Assembly: GCF_001425685.1 (NCBI RefSeq)
Contig: NZ_LMCY01000052.1
Span: 291-64,290, forward strand
DNA length: 64,000 nt
Source: Massilia sp. Root335
Lineage (GTDB): Bacteria; Pseudomonadota; Gammaproteobacteria; Burkholderiales; Burkholderiaceae_D
Direction: 5' to 3'
The notes beneath the pieces are model-generated. The model worked only from the letters and a program-made list of their open reading frames with translations, did not search any database and was not told where the DNA came from. Every line of letters begins with the position of its first letter. The first letter of the stretch is position 1. The translations under genes were made by a program, and so were the position numbers. This document shows, piece by piece, positions 36,398 through 46,127 of this stretch.

Positions 36398-38158
36398 TCA
36401 GCGCACGCGCCGGTACAGGCGGAAGCGTTCGTCGCGGTCGGACGGGCGGCGGCCCTCCCACAGCAGCGTCCAGTCGCGTGCGTGGAAGGGAAGCGCGGCA
36501 CCGCCGCGCACGGGTGCGCCGTTCTGTATTGCGCTGTCCGGAACGGGGGCCGTCCGGGCGACGCTGTCCTGCAGCAGCAGGAAGCGGCACTCGCCGCCGT
36601 CGACGGGGGCGAAGGGCAGGTGGCCGAAGTAGGCGAACGAGGCGCGCTGCGGTGCGCCGACGTTCGTGTCGATGCAGTCGGCGTCGGCCGGCAGGCGCGC
36701 GGCGATCTGCTGGGCCACGCTGGCGTAGCTCTTGCCGTAGTTCAGGTCGGGCAGGAACAGCGTCATCAGGAGCACCCACAGCAGGATCAGGCCGCCCGAC
36801 GACAGCACCACGGCGCGCCACAGCACCGACGGTTGGCGCGACAGGCGCCAGTGCACGAGGAAGATCCAGCCGACCGTCGTCGCGGCCGCGACGAGGAAGG
36901 CGACGATGCCGAATTCCGGCTTGAAGCCCGGCACCAGCTTGAGGGCGTTCTTGGCCAGTTGCGCGGGCCAGCCCGTCAGCTTGGCGATCCAGAACATCCA
37001 GACCAGGCCGCCCAGCAGGGTCAGCACCATCACCGAGAACCAGTCGATCGCATTGATCGCGCCGCGCTTCATCGTCGGCAGGCCGAACGCGGCCATCAAT
37101 GCCATCGGCGGCAGCAGCTTGAGCAGGTCGCCGCGTTCCGGCACGGGGTCGCACAGGACCACGAGCGCGAGGACGCCGACGAAGCAGGTCGGCAGGATGA
37201 TGTGCAGCAGCCCGTGCTGGCGGCGCCAGGCCCAGGCGGCCCAGGCGGCGAACGGCCAGGCCGGCCAGAAATACCAGATGCCGACGCGGAAGAAGGCCTT
37301 GATCGCATGCCAGCCCGGCACGCTCAGCTGCTCGGCGTTCCAGGTCAGCCAGCCGGAGACGGGCGACAGGCCGTACGGATGCGCCAGCGTGGCCGGCACG
37401 GCCCACGCGAGCGTGATGAGCAGGGCGGTGCCGGCGGCCTGGCCGAGGTGGCGGAGCAGGGGCGCCGTCGGCAGCTTGAGGAAGCGGGTGCACAGGTAGA
37501 GCGCGGCCAGCAGGGCCAGCGACGGGGCGAAGCCGCGCGTCAGGATCAGCAGCCCCAGCACGGCGCCGACGAGCACGGCGTTACGCGGCGTGCCGTCCTC
37601 GATGTAGCGCACGGCGCGGAACAGGAACCAGGACAGCAGCGCGCCCTGCAGGGTGACGGCCAGCGTCTCGTGGCTGTGCAGCAGCAGGCCCAGGCAGCCG
37701 AGATAGATCAGGACGGCCGTGTCGGCCAGCGTGCGGCCGTAGTCGTCCGGTTCCGGCTGGCCGCCGAAGGCCAGGCGCAGCGGCTGGGCTTCCGAACGCC
37801 GGCCCAGGTGGAAGGCCGTGTGCCACAGCGATATCGTGCCCAGCGCGAAGATGCCGATGGTCGAGATGCGCGCCCCGAGCACGTCGCCCACGAGCCAGCC
37901 GAACAGCTTGATGCACAATGCCCCCAGCCAGAACGTCAGCGGCCCCTCATCGGGCGACGGCAGGCCGGCGATGTTCGGCAGCAGCCAGTCGTGGATGCCG
38001 CCGTGCGCCATCGTCCACATGATGCCGAAGCTGGCGGCGTCATCCTTCCACGGATCGCGCCCGATCAGGCCCGGCAGGATGTACAACAGGCCGAGTGCAT
38101 ACAAAGCCCAGCGTGGCAGCGCGAGGGTGGCGGCGGCGGGAAGGCGGACGGGTTTCAT
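36398..38158 (-). CDS. ArnT-like glycosyltransferase (GT83/PMT family)
   Basis: 586 residues with about twelve predicted membrane helices. The catalytic periplasmic loop motif GRDPWKDDA lies near residue 30, and SPDEGPLTFWLGAL follows. These are features of lipid-linked-sugar glycosyltransferases such as ArnT (aminoarabinose to lipid A) and protein O-mannosyltransferases. Which acceptor is used is unknown; no arn operon is nearby. No ribosome site was visible at this ATG, and an in-frame upstream Met (MPPATL) is possible. It lies downstream of the rpmE terminator. Confidence 0.8.
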   Translation of the reverse strand: MKPVRLPAAATLALPRWALYALGLLYILPGLIGRDPWKDDAASFGIMWTMAHGGIHDWLLPNIAGLPSPDEGPLTFWLGALCIKLFGWLVGDVLGARISTIGIFALGTISLWHTAFHLGRRSEAQPLRLAFGGQPEPDDYGRTLADTAVLIYLGCLGLLLHSHETLAVTLQGALLSWFLFRAVRYIEDGTPRNAVLVGAVLGLLILTRGFAPSLALLAALYLCTRFLKLPTAPLLRHLGQAAGTALLITLAWAVPATLAHPYGLSPVSGWLTWNAEQLSVPGWHAIKAFFRVGIWYFWPAWPFAAWAAWAWRRQHGLLHIILPTCFVGVLALVVLCDPVPERGDLLKLLPPMALMAAFGLPTMKRGAINAIDWFSVMVLTLLGGLVWMFWIAKLTGWPAQLAKNALKLVPGFKPEFGIVAFLVAAATTVGWIFLVHWRLSRQPSVLWRAVVLSSGGLILLWVLLMTLFLPDLNYGKSYASVAQQIAARLPADADCIDTNVGAPQRASFAYFGHLPFAPVDGGECRFLLLQDSVARTAPVPDSAIQNGAPVRGGAALPFHARDWTLLWEGRRPSDRDERFRLYRRVR

Positions 38159-38250
38159 CGATAGCGCGAAGTAATGCAGTAAATTAATGTCGCGTAGTAT
38201 AAGGGGAGCAAGGAAAAGCGTCGCGGGTGGCATTGCTACGAAGCGTAACG

Positions 38251-38282
38251 CGAAAAAAAAAGGAAGCCTGCGGGCTTCCTTC
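38251..38282 (-). terminator. Intrinsic terminator after rpmE
   Basis: On the minus strand, AAGGAAGCC and GGCTTCCTT arms are followed by a run of nine T. A second GGAAGGCC/GGCCTTCC hairpin lies just before it. Confidence 0.85.
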
Positions 38283-38324
38283 TTTGGAAGGCCGCAGGCC
38301 TTCCGGTGTTCGCTCGTCGGGGAC

Positions 38325-38594
38325 TTAGCCGTTGGCGACGCTGGTCTTCGAACCGACCGTGCCGAACTTCTGGCGGAATTTTTCAACGCGGCCAGCGGTG
38401 TCGACGATCTTGTGCTTGCCGGTAAAGAACGGGTGCGACTCAGCGGACACCTCGATCTTGACCAGCGGGTAATCTTTACCTTCGAAATTGATCGTTTCGC
38501 GGGTGGAGATGGTCGAACGGGTGATGAATTTGAAATCGCAGGACAGGTCGTGGAACACGACTTCGCGGTAATCCGGATGGATATCGGTCTTCAT
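38325..38594 (-). CDS. rpmE2: 50S ribosomal protein L31, type B
   Basis: 89 residues beginning [16 protein letters not shown], with [10 protein letters not shown] and [21 protein letters not shown]. It lacks the CxxC zinc ligands of the standard L31, so it is the zinc-independent type B paralogue, which in many bacteria replaces the zinc form during zinc starvation. Start chosen at the family Met with AAGGC upstream. Confidence 0.95.
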   Translation of the reverse strand: MKTDIHPDYREVVFHDLSCDFKFITRSTISTRETINFEGKDYPLVKIEVSAESHPFFTGKHKIVDTAGRVEKFRQKFGTVGSKTSVANG

Positions 38595-38737
38595 GGTTTT
38601 GCCTTGGTTTAAGTTGGTAGCCAAACGGCACTTCGTCGGTCGACCTGCTTCTTGACCCGATTGCCGATCACTTGCCAGGGGTGGATACGGAACCGGCGAT
38701 TATAAGCCAGCCGTGCCGCCAAGGCAACCGGCGGCGC

Positions 38738-39010
38738 TCAGACGCCGTGCAGGCGCCCCATCATGGTCAGGATCATGCCGGCGAAGCCCAGGACCATCGT
38801 GACGGCTGTTGCCGCCATCCATTTGCTCAGACGGGCGGCTTCGCCATGGATGTCGGTCTTGAGTTCGGCTTTCAGTTCCGAGAGGTCGGCTTTGTTGGGC
38901 AGCATGGTCATTGTCGTATCGAAGCGCGTTTCGAGGACAGTCAGCCGGCGGTCGAGCAGCAACTCCTTGTTGCGCTGCGCCGGGGCGTCATGCAATTCGT
39001 GGGGAGTCAT
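38738..39010 (-). CDS. Small coiled-coil/membrane protein
   Basis: 90 residues. The N-terminal two thirds is charged and heptad-like (LLLDRRLTVLETRFDTTMTMLPNKADLSELKAELK). One C-terminal membrane helix (about 66-84) follows. The form resembles XhlA/DUF1640-type tail-anchored proteins of unknown function. It lies between rho and rpmE on the same strand. Confidence 0.6.
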   Translation of the reverse strand: MTPHELHDAPAQRNKELLLDRRLTVLETRFDTTMTMLPNKADLSELKAELKTDIHGEAARLSKWMAATAVTMVLGFAGMILTMMGRLHGV

Positions 39011-39099
39011 GTGAATCTCCTGGTGGTGGTCTCGGTGCGGATTCTCCGCGCCTGACCACCCCGGGACTTGACCTAAATGAATCGTAGCGCAAAAAGCAG

Positions 39100-39124
39100 A
39101 AAAGGCGAGTACGACTCGCCTTTT
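39100..39124 (-). terminator. Intrinsic terminator after rho
   Basis: AAAAGGCGAGT and ACTCGCCTTTT arms with a 3-base loop, 23 bases beyond the rho stop. Confidence 0.85.
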
Positions 39125-39146
39125 CGTGGGATGCCTGCGACTGGAA

Positions 39147-40409
<1,263 letters not shown>

Positions 40410-40547
40410 GTGTCGGGTGTCCCGTGACGGGAATGTAAAGGTAGGGGAGGGGACTGCGTGGGTTAATCAAAGGGATAGGATCGGAATCGATCGCCTACCC
40501 GGTCCGGAACAGGCGGCAGTGCGGGCGCGCTGCCGCCACCAATGGTA

Positions 40548-40874
40548 TCAGATGTTGCTATCGATGAAAGCAGTCAGCTGGCCTTTTGCCATGGCGCCGA
40601 CTTTCTGGGCGGCTGCGACACCGTTCTTGAACAGGATCAGCGTCGGAATGCCGCGGATGCCGAACTTGGCCGGCACGGCCTGGTTCGCATCGACGTCCAT
40701 CTTCGCGATCAGCAGCTTGCCATCGTATTCTTTCGCGACTTCTTCCAGGATCGGCGCGATCATCTTGCAAGGGCCGCACCACTCGGCCCAGAAGTCGACG
40801 AGGACCGGACGCTCGGACTTCAGCACGTCGGTTTCGAAAGATGCATCGCTGATGTGTTTGATGTTTTCGCTCAT
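40548..40874 (-). CDS. trxA: Thioredoxin
   Basis: 108 residues with the catalytic W-C33-G-P-C36 motif, the cis-proline segment GIRGIPTL and standard length. It is the cytoplasmic disulfide reductase for ribonucleotide reductase, PAPS reductase and others. Start at MSENIKH with GAGGAAAAC before it. Confidence 0.97.
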   Translation of the reverse strand: MSENIKHISDASFETDVLKSERPVLVDFWAEWCGPCKMIAPILEEVAKEYDGKLLIAKMDVDANQAVPAKFGIRGIPTLILFKNGVAAAQKVGAMAKGQLTAFIDSNI

Positions 40875-41229
40875 GTTTTCCTCAGTGAGAGGTAGGTCAA
40901 TTAATCCCTGCAGGTCTTCTTGGACCTTCATCGATCCTGCTCGGTAGTGTCAGCCGGTTCCCGTACTTGTCAGACTGGCTTGCTGCACAAAGGTGGTGCC
41001 GATGTGTGCAATATTCAATAGTGGAAGAGCTGCAAGAGGATGTCAGGCGGGGTTTAATCGGAATAATAACCGATTTTTTTGGAACGTGTTCGTGAGCTTT
41101 GTACAAAATCTCAACATATGCCGCGGCATGCGCAGCGTTCCTGATTGACCGCAGCCATTATCACGGAAGTCCGGTCGATGTGGCGACCCGGGCGGAACTA
41201 TTTTTCGCGCCGTGGTCCAAGTGGCATCG
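40875..41229. other. Intergenic between trxA and hutC
   Basis: About 355 bases with no supported gene. It contains the trxA upstream region and the 3' side of hutC. No terminator or repeat was evident. Confidence 0.5.
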
Positions 41230-41997
41230 TCAGCCGACGCTGCCCGTGAATTTATACAAATGTCCTGGGTGCCACATCGTCACGACCGACGCCACCCGGC
41301 CGTTCGACGTGGTGCGGCGCTTGAGCACGAGGCACGACGTGCCGGGGGCGACGTCGAGCATCTCCGCCACGTCGCGCGGCGCCGGCAGCGCCTCGATGCT
41401 GTAGGTGGCGCCCTGCAGCGGCGCGGCCGTCATCAGGTGTTCGTTGGGCGTGATGCGTGAAAAATCCTGTTCCAGGTAGGCCGGCGCGCAGGCCGGATTG
41501 ACCCAGCGGTCCTCGACCTGGATCGGCCGGCCGTTCTCGTCGTGCACGATCAGGGAATGGAACAACGACGTGCCTGGTTCCAGTTCGAACTGGTGCGCCA
41601 GCGCCTCGCCCGCCGGGCTTTGTTCCAGCAGGCGCGGACGGCTCGCATGCACGTGGCCGCGCGCGTGGACTTCGTCGGCGATGTTGCGGATCTCGACCAG
41701 CGTCGCCTGGTATTTCTGGGGCGCGACGTAGGTGCCCGACCCCTGGCGGCGCGTGAGCACCTGTTCCGCCGTCAGTTCGCGCACCGCGCGGTTGACGGTC
41801 ATGCGCGAGACGCCGAACTGGCGCACGAGCGCCTGCTCGGAGGGCACCAGGTCGCCTTCCTTCCAGCGGCCCGACGCGATTTCGCCGAGCAGGTAGTCCT
41901 TGATGCGCTGGAAAATGGGCGTGCTGTCTTGCGCGATCTGTTCGTCCAAACTACTCTCCGGAATTCTGGATGCCACCTCGGCGATTAGAGGCGCCAT
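41230..41997 (-). CDS. hutC: Histidine utilisation repressor, GntR/HutC family
   Basis: 255 residues. The N-terminal GntR winged helix (PIFQRIKDYLLGEIASGRWKEGDLVPSEQALVRQFGVSRMTVNRAVRELTAEQVLTRRQGSGTYV in motif order; only landmarks quoted) is followed by a UTRA ligand-binding domain (LFHSLIVHDENGRPIQVEDRWVNP). HutC binds urocanate, which releases it from hut promoters. It is encoded 6 kb from, and opposite to, hutUHGFDI. A matching operator is present upstream of hutU. Confidence 0.9.
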   Translation of the reverse strand: MAPLIAEVASRIPESSLDEQIAQDSTPIFQRIKDYLLGEIASGRWKEGDLVPSEQALVRQFGVSRMTVNRAVRELTAEQVLTRRQGSGTYVAPQKYQATLVEIRNIADEVHARGHVHASRPRLLEQSPAGEALAHQFELEPGTSLFHSLIVHDENGRPIQVEDRWVNPACAPAYLEQDFSRITPNEHLMTAAPLQGATYSIEALPAPRDVAEMLDVAPGTSCLVLKRRTTSNGRVASVVTMWHPGHLYKFTGSVG

Positions 41998-42086
41998 TCT
42001 AACACCGCGAATTCGAAAGCAAGACCCGAAGTGTTTGCCGCCACGCCCGCGCTTACGATGGGGCCATCGAGAATCTGGAGAACGAG

Positions 42087-43175
42087 ATGAACACCGCCAC
42101 CATCCGCCAATCCGCGGCCACACCCGCCGCCTACGTCACCGACGACGAGCGCTGGGCGGCCGTCGTCGCCCGCGCGCGCGACGCCGACGGCCAGTTTTAT
42201 TATTCCGTGCGCAGCACCGGGGTGTACTGCCGGCCCTCGTGCCCGTCGCGCACGCCGCGCCGCGCCAACGTGGCCTTCCACGCGACGCCGGGCGACGCCG
42301 AGGCGGCGGGTTTCCGCGCCTGCCTGCGCTGCCGTCCGGACGCGCCGCCGCTGGCCGAACGCCAGGCCGACGCCGTGGCCAGGGCCTGCCGCCTGATCGA
42401 GGCCGCCGAGGAAGAACCGGATCTCGCCAGCCTGGCCGAGGCCTGCGGCATGAGCCGCTTCCACTTCCACCGCATCTTCAAGGCCCATACGGGAATCACG
42501 CCCAAGGCCTATGCGGCGGCGCGGCGCGCCGAGCGCCTCAAGCAGGGACTCGCGCAGGCAGGCAGCGTCACCGCGGCCGCCTACGACGCCGGCTTCAATT
42601 CCAGCGGCCGCTTTTATGCCGCATCGTCCGGCATGCTGGGCATGACGCCCAGGCGCTATCGCGCGGGCGGCGGCGGCGAGGCCATCCGCTTCGCCGTGGC
42701 GCAGTGCTCGCTGGGCGCGCTGCTCGTGGCGGCCACCGACAAGGGCATCTGCTGCATCCTGCTGGGCGACGATCCGGACGCGCTCGTGCGCGACCTGCAG
42801 GACCGCTTCCCGAAGGCCGACCTGATCGGCGCCGAACCCGGCTTCGAGCGCACGGTGGCCCAGGTCGTCGCGTTCGTCGAAGCGCCGCGCCTCGGCCTCG
42901 ACCTGCCGCTCGACGTGCGCGGCACCGCGTTCCAGCAGCGCGTCTGGCAGGCGCTGCGCCAGATCCCGGCCGGGCAGACGGTAGGTTATGCCGAACTGGC
43001 CGCGCGCCTGGGCATGCCGCGGGGCGCGCGCGCCATCGCCGGGGCCTGCGCCGCCAATCCGGTGGCGGTGGCGATTCCCTGCCACCGCGTCGTGCGCAAC
43101 GACGGCTCGATCTCCGGCTACCGCTGGGGCGTCGAGCGCAAGCAGGCGCTGCTCCAGCGCGAGGCCGAGGCATGA
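42087..43175 (+). CDS. ada: Bifunctional Ada: methylphosphotriester sensor and O6-methylguanine-DNA methyltransferase
   Basis: 362 residues. The N-terminal zinc domain has YCRPSCPSR and FRACLRCRPD (the four cysteines). A central AraC-type helix-turn-helix has CGMSRFHFHRIFKAHTGITPKAY. The C-terminal methyltransferase has the acceptor cysteine in IPCHRVV. It repairs alkylated DNA and, once methylated, activates adaptive-response genes. The next gene, an Fe(II)/2OG oxygenase, overlaps its stop by 4 bp, a classic ada-plus-dioxygenase pairing. Confidence 0.95.
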   Translation: MNTATIRQSAATPAAYVTDDERWAAVVARARDADGQFYYSVRSTGVYCRPSCPSRTPRRANVAFHATPGDAEAAGFRACLRCRPDAPPLAERQADAVARACRLIEAAEEEPDLASLAEACGMSRFHFHRIFKAHTGITPKAYAAARRAERLKQGLAQAGSVTAAAYDAGFNSSGRFYAASSGMLGMTPRRYRAGGGGEAIRFAVAQCSLGALLVAATDKGICCILLGDDPDALVRDLQDRFPKADLIGAEPGFERTVAQVVAFVEAPRLGLDLPLDVRGTAFQQRVWQALRQIPAGQTVGYAELAARLGMPRGARAIAGACAANPVAVAIPCHRVVRNDGSISGYRWGVERKQALLQREAEA

Positions 43176-43861
43176 CGGCCATCGACTGGGACCGCGCCGG
43201 CGCCGACCTCGATGCGTTCGGATGCGCCGTGCTGCCGGCGCTGCTGGACCCCGACCAGTGCGCGGCCTATGCGGCCGGTTACACGGACGACGCGCGCTTC
43301 CGCAGCCGCGTCGTGATGGAGCGCCACGGCTTCGGACGCGGCGAGTACCGCTACTACGCGTATCCGCTGCCGCCTGGCCTGGCAAGCCTGCGCACGGCGC
43401 TGTATCCGCCGCTGGCGCGCATCGCCAACCGCTGGCAGGCCGCGCTCGGGCTGGACGAACGCTATCCGGACGCGCACGCCGACTACCTGGCGCGCTGCCA
43501 CGCGGCGGGCCAGCTGCGGCCGACGCCCCTGCTGCTGCAATACGGCCCGGGCGACTACAACTGCCTGCACCAGGACCTGTACGGCGACCACGTGTTCCCG
43601 CTGCAGGTGGCCGTGCTGCTGGCGCGCCCCGGGGTCGATTTCAGCGGCGGCGAATTCGTCCTGACGGAGCAGCGTCCGCGCATGCAGTCGCGCGCCGAGG
43701 TGGTGCCGCTGGGGCAGGGCGACGCCGTCGTCTTCCCCGTGCACACGCGCCCCGTCAACGGCACGCGCGGCATCTACCGGGTCAACATGCGGCACGGCGT
43801 CAGCCGCGTGCGCAGCGGCCATCGGCATACCCTCGGCATCATCTTCCACGACGCCGCCTGA
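43172..43861 (+). CDS. 2-oxoglutarate/Fe(II)-dependent oxygenase, DUF2086-like
   Basis: 229 residues. The jelly-roll oxygenase has the iron triad candidate H-x-D in CLHQDLYGDHVFPLQ and the distal H/R in VFPVHTRPVNGTRGIYRVNMRHGVSRV. Its coupling to ada (ATGA overlap) suggests a role in alkylation-damage repair, though it is not a canonical AlkB. Family recognised from motif layout; substrate unknown. Confidence 0.8.
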   Translation: MTAIDWDRAGADLDAFGCAVLPALLDPDQCAAYAAGYTDDARFRSRVVMERHGFGRGEYRYYAYPLPPGLASLRTALYPPLARIANRWQAALGLDERYPDAHADYLARCHAAGQLRPTPLLLQYGPGDYNCLHQDLYGDHVFPLQVAVLLARPGVDFSGGEFVLTEQRPRMQSRAEVVPLGQGDAVVFPVHTRPVNGTRGIYRVNMRHGVSRVRSGHRHTLGIIFHDAA

Positions 43862-43877
43862 TACCGGCGCCAGAACC

Positions 43878-43902
43878 GGGGTCAGAGCCCGGTTTTTGGA
43901 AA
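43878..43902 (+). repeat. Left 25-bp inverted repeat of the RAYT element
   Basis: It begins GGGGTCAGAGCCCGGTTTTT and is the exact reverse complement of 44657-44681. It contains the transposase stop codon. Confidence 0.9.
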
Positions 43903-44550
43903 TTGTGCTACCGCATCATCAAGCACCGTGGCTCTCGCTTCTTCGATGCCGAGAGAACGGTTGCCATTGCTGGCGTCCCTGATTTCTGCGAGGAGTTGAT
44001 CGGGCAACGCTTCCCCGCATAGCTGGCGGTATGCAGCCTGGCGCGGGATCGTTTCGTGATGCAGACGTAGATAAGCAAGATGCGGTTTGATCAGGGAGCT
44101 GTCCTGTCCGAACGCATTGATCCGGTAACTGGACCAGGGGTAGTGCTCCGGCTCGTCCACCATCTGCGCGCGGACGGGATTCAGCTCGATGTAGCGCTGG
44201 CATGCCAGAAAGTATTGCTCGTCGAGCACGAGGCAAGAGCGAAAGCGGCCTTCCCACAAGGTTCCCGTACGTGTGTGACGACGGTTGAAGTATTGCACGT
44301 AACGCTGGCCCAGGCGCTGCATCAGTACGCTCGCGCCATGCTCATCATCCGGAGAGAAAAGTAAATGAGTGTGGTTGGTCATCAGTACGTAGGCGTGCAG
44401 GGCACAGCCACAGTCGTATGCGCATTCACGCAACATGTCGAGATAGACGAGATAGTCGCTCCGGCAGGTGAAACACGGAAGCCTGTTGTTGCCCCGTTGG
44501 ATGACATGGAGCGGAACCGACGGCAGGACGAGGCGGCGCGGACGTGGCAT
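43882..44550 (-). CDS. REP-associated tyrosine transposase (RAYT, Y1_Tnp)
   Basis: 222 residues of the IS200/IS605-like HUH nuclease family. The N-terminal PLHVIQRGNNRLPCF is typical. The HUH pair lies in LMTNHTHLLF, and the catalytic Tyr region is RYVQYFNRRHTRTGTLWEGRF. RAYTs act on REP/BIME palindromes scattered in the genome. The last six residues (FPKTGL) and the TGA are encoded by the left inverted repeat, which marks this as a self-contained unit. It is inserted between the oxygenase gene and the Tat protein. Probably functional. Confidence 0.92.
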   Translation of the reverse strand: MPRPRRLVLPSVPLHVIQRGNNRLPCFTCRSDYLVYLDMLRECAYDCGCALHAYVLMTNHTHLLFSPDDEHGASVLMQRLGQRYVQYFNRRHTRTGTLWEGRFRSCLVLDEQYFLACQRYIELNPVRAQMVDEPEHYPWSSYRINAFGQDSSLIKPHLAYLRLHHETIPRQAAYRQLCGEALPDQLLAEIRDASNGNRSLGIEEARATVLDDAVAQFPKTGL

Positions 44551-44656
44551 GGCGAAAACAGGAGGCGGCGGAAGGCGAGAGGATACAAAATCGTCCCGCG
44601 GCGTGGGTGAGCAAGATCAACCGTGCAACAGTGTCCGGGCCAGGGGCGTGAGGAAC

Positions 44657-44681
44657 TTTCCAAAAACCGGGCTCTGACCCC
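44657..44681 (-). repeat. Right 25-bp inverted repeat of the RAYT element
   Basis: Perfect reverse complement of the left repeat. It lies 107 bases upstream of the transposase start and can form a GGGCTCTGACCCC-type hairpin core. Confidence 0.9.
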
Positions 44682-44806
44682 GACGTTATGAAATTTGCCA
44701 GGCGGCGCATAATTTTTACCAGGCGCCAGGCATGCATATGTTTCGGTCGTAACATCGACATACCTGCGTTGCCGCAGGCATAAAAACGATTCCAACGGAG
44801 ACAAGC

Positions 44807-45307
44807 ATGAGCGTATCGCGTCGCCTGTTCCTGGCCGCCCTCGGCGCGGCCGGCGTGGCCGGCGGGAGCCTGGCCCGGGCCGGGAACCTGCCGCAACCCC
44901 TCGTCGCCTACGATGACGAGTTGAAGAACGGTTTCCAGAACTGGAGCTGGGCCAGGACGCAGTTGGCGGTCCCCATCGGCAACGGCAAGCCGATCCGCGT
45001 CGAGGGCGATCCATGGAGCGCCCTCGCGCTGCACCATGATGCGTTTTCCACCGAGGGGTACAGCAAGCTGACCTTCGTCATCAACGGCGGCAAGGACGGC
45101 GGCCAGACCCTGATGGTCAAGGCCATGGCGGACGGCAAGGCGATCGACGCCGACTACGTCATCCAGCCCAAGGCGAAGACCTGGGCCGTCGTCGAGGTGC
45201 CGCTCAAGGACATCAACGCGGCCGGCAAGACCATCGACGCCATCATCTGGCAGGGCCAGGGCACCGCGTATTCGCCTTATTACATCACGCGCATCCAGTT
45301 CGAATGA
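44807..45307 (+). CDS. Tat-exported protein with carbohydrate-binding-like beta-sandwich
   Basis: 166 residues. The N-terminus SRRLFLAALGAAGVAGGSLARA is a twin-arginine-type signal. The mature part has YDDELKNGFQNWSWA and TLMVKAMADGK, and ends in PYYITRIQFE. This pattern recurs in galactose-binding-like or CBM-type domains appended to glycoside hydrolases, here as a stand-alone domain. A sugar-binding role is inferred and weak. The GGAG before the ATG supports the start. Confidence 0.65.
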   Translation: MSVSRRLFLAALGAAGVAGGSLARAGNLPQPLVAYDDELKNGFQNWSWARTQLAVPIGNGKPIRVEGDPWSALALHHDAFSTEGYSKLTFVINGGKDGGQTLMVKAMADGKAIDADYVIQPKAKTWAVVEVPLKDINAAGKTIDAIIWQGQGTAYSPYYITRIQFE

Positions 45308-45317
45308 ACGCGCGCGT

Positions 45318-45956
45318 TCAGGGGAGGTCGCCGCCCGAAAACGGGTCGATCGAGTAGGGGTACACGGTGCCCAGGAAGCCCGGCTGCGCGCGCACCCGGG
45401 CGATCCAGCGGACGACATGCGGATGGTCGGCCAGCGCCAGTGCGGCTTCGTCGGCCCGGTGGACGTAGGCGAACAGCGACATGTCGGCGATCGTGTACGT
45501 GTCGCCCGCGATGAACGGGCGTTCCGCCAGCTCGCGCTCGAGGATCGCCAGCGCCTTGTGCGCGACGCGGCGCAGGCGTTCGACCAGCGCCGGTGCGCGC
45601 CGCGCCAGCTTGCCCGTCAGCGTCCAGTGGCGCAAGGTGGCGATCGACGCCACGTGGTCCTGCTCGAACGACAGCCATTGCTGCACCTTCGCCTGGCCGA
45701 ACGGATCGGCCGGAGAATATGGCGTGCCGTGCGCCAGATACGTCAGGATGGCGTTCGATTCGGCCAGCGTGCGGCCGTCCGCGAGGCGCAGCGCCGGCAC
45801 CGCGCCGGTCGGGCTCACGGCCAGGAATCCGGGGCGCTGGCCTTCGCCTTCGAAGATGCGCACGATCTCCGTGCGGTAGGGCATGTCGAGGTGGTTCAGC
45901 AGCAGGCGGACTTTCCAGGCGTTCTGGGATGGCAGGTAATCGTACAGGGTGAGCAT
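45318..45956 (-). CDS. Glutathione S-transferase
   Basis: 212 residues. The N-terminal thioredoxin-like domain (MLTLYDYLPSQNAWKVRLLLNHL, cis-Pro in TGAVPAL, ADGRTLAESNAI for glutathione binding) precedes an all-helical C-terminal domain with the N-capping segment GDTYTIADMSLF. The second Met (45956) is used because GGAG is spaced properly before it. Likely in detoxification; substrate unknown. Divergent from the exported amidohydrolase. Confidence 0.92.
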   Translation of the reverse strand: MLTLYDYLPSQNAWKVRLLLNHLDMPYRTEIVRIFEGEGQRPGFLAVSPTGAVPALRLADGRTLAESNAILTYLAHGTPYSPADPFGQAKVQQWLSFEQDHVASIATLRHWTLTGKLARRAPALVERLRRVAHKALAILERELAERPFIAGDTYTIADMSLFAYVHRADEAALALADHPHVVRWIARVRAQPGFLGTVYPYSIDPFSGGDLP

Positions 45957-46127
45957 CGTGGTCTCCATTGGTTGAGCCACGATTGGACCATCGCGCGCCG
46001 CGCCGCACCCTCCGGTTCTTGCGATCGAACGCCGGCCCGGCGATTGACCAGAATGTAAAATTCTATACACTCTGTTTCTTGCTGTTGAACCGTACCCCGG
46101 TTCATCCACCATCGAACGGAGACCGCG

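Larger units (their letters stand above)
43878..44681. mobile_element. 804-bp RAYT unit bounded by perfect 25-bp inverted repeats
   Basis: A single transposase gene is framed by inverted repeats. No target duplication was recognised. The perfect identity of the ends argues for recent activity or strong constraint. Confidence 0.75.

Noticed and set aside
36482-38164. CRISPR or tandem repeat arrays in the window
   Set aside because: No regularly spaced direct repeats were seen anywhere; apparent repetitiveness in antisense frames is codon-bias artefact.
44382-45014. A minus-strand protein reading through the right RAYT repeat into the Tat-protein gene
   Set aside because: Composition is antisense-like and it conflicts with the well-supported transposase and Tat-exported genes.
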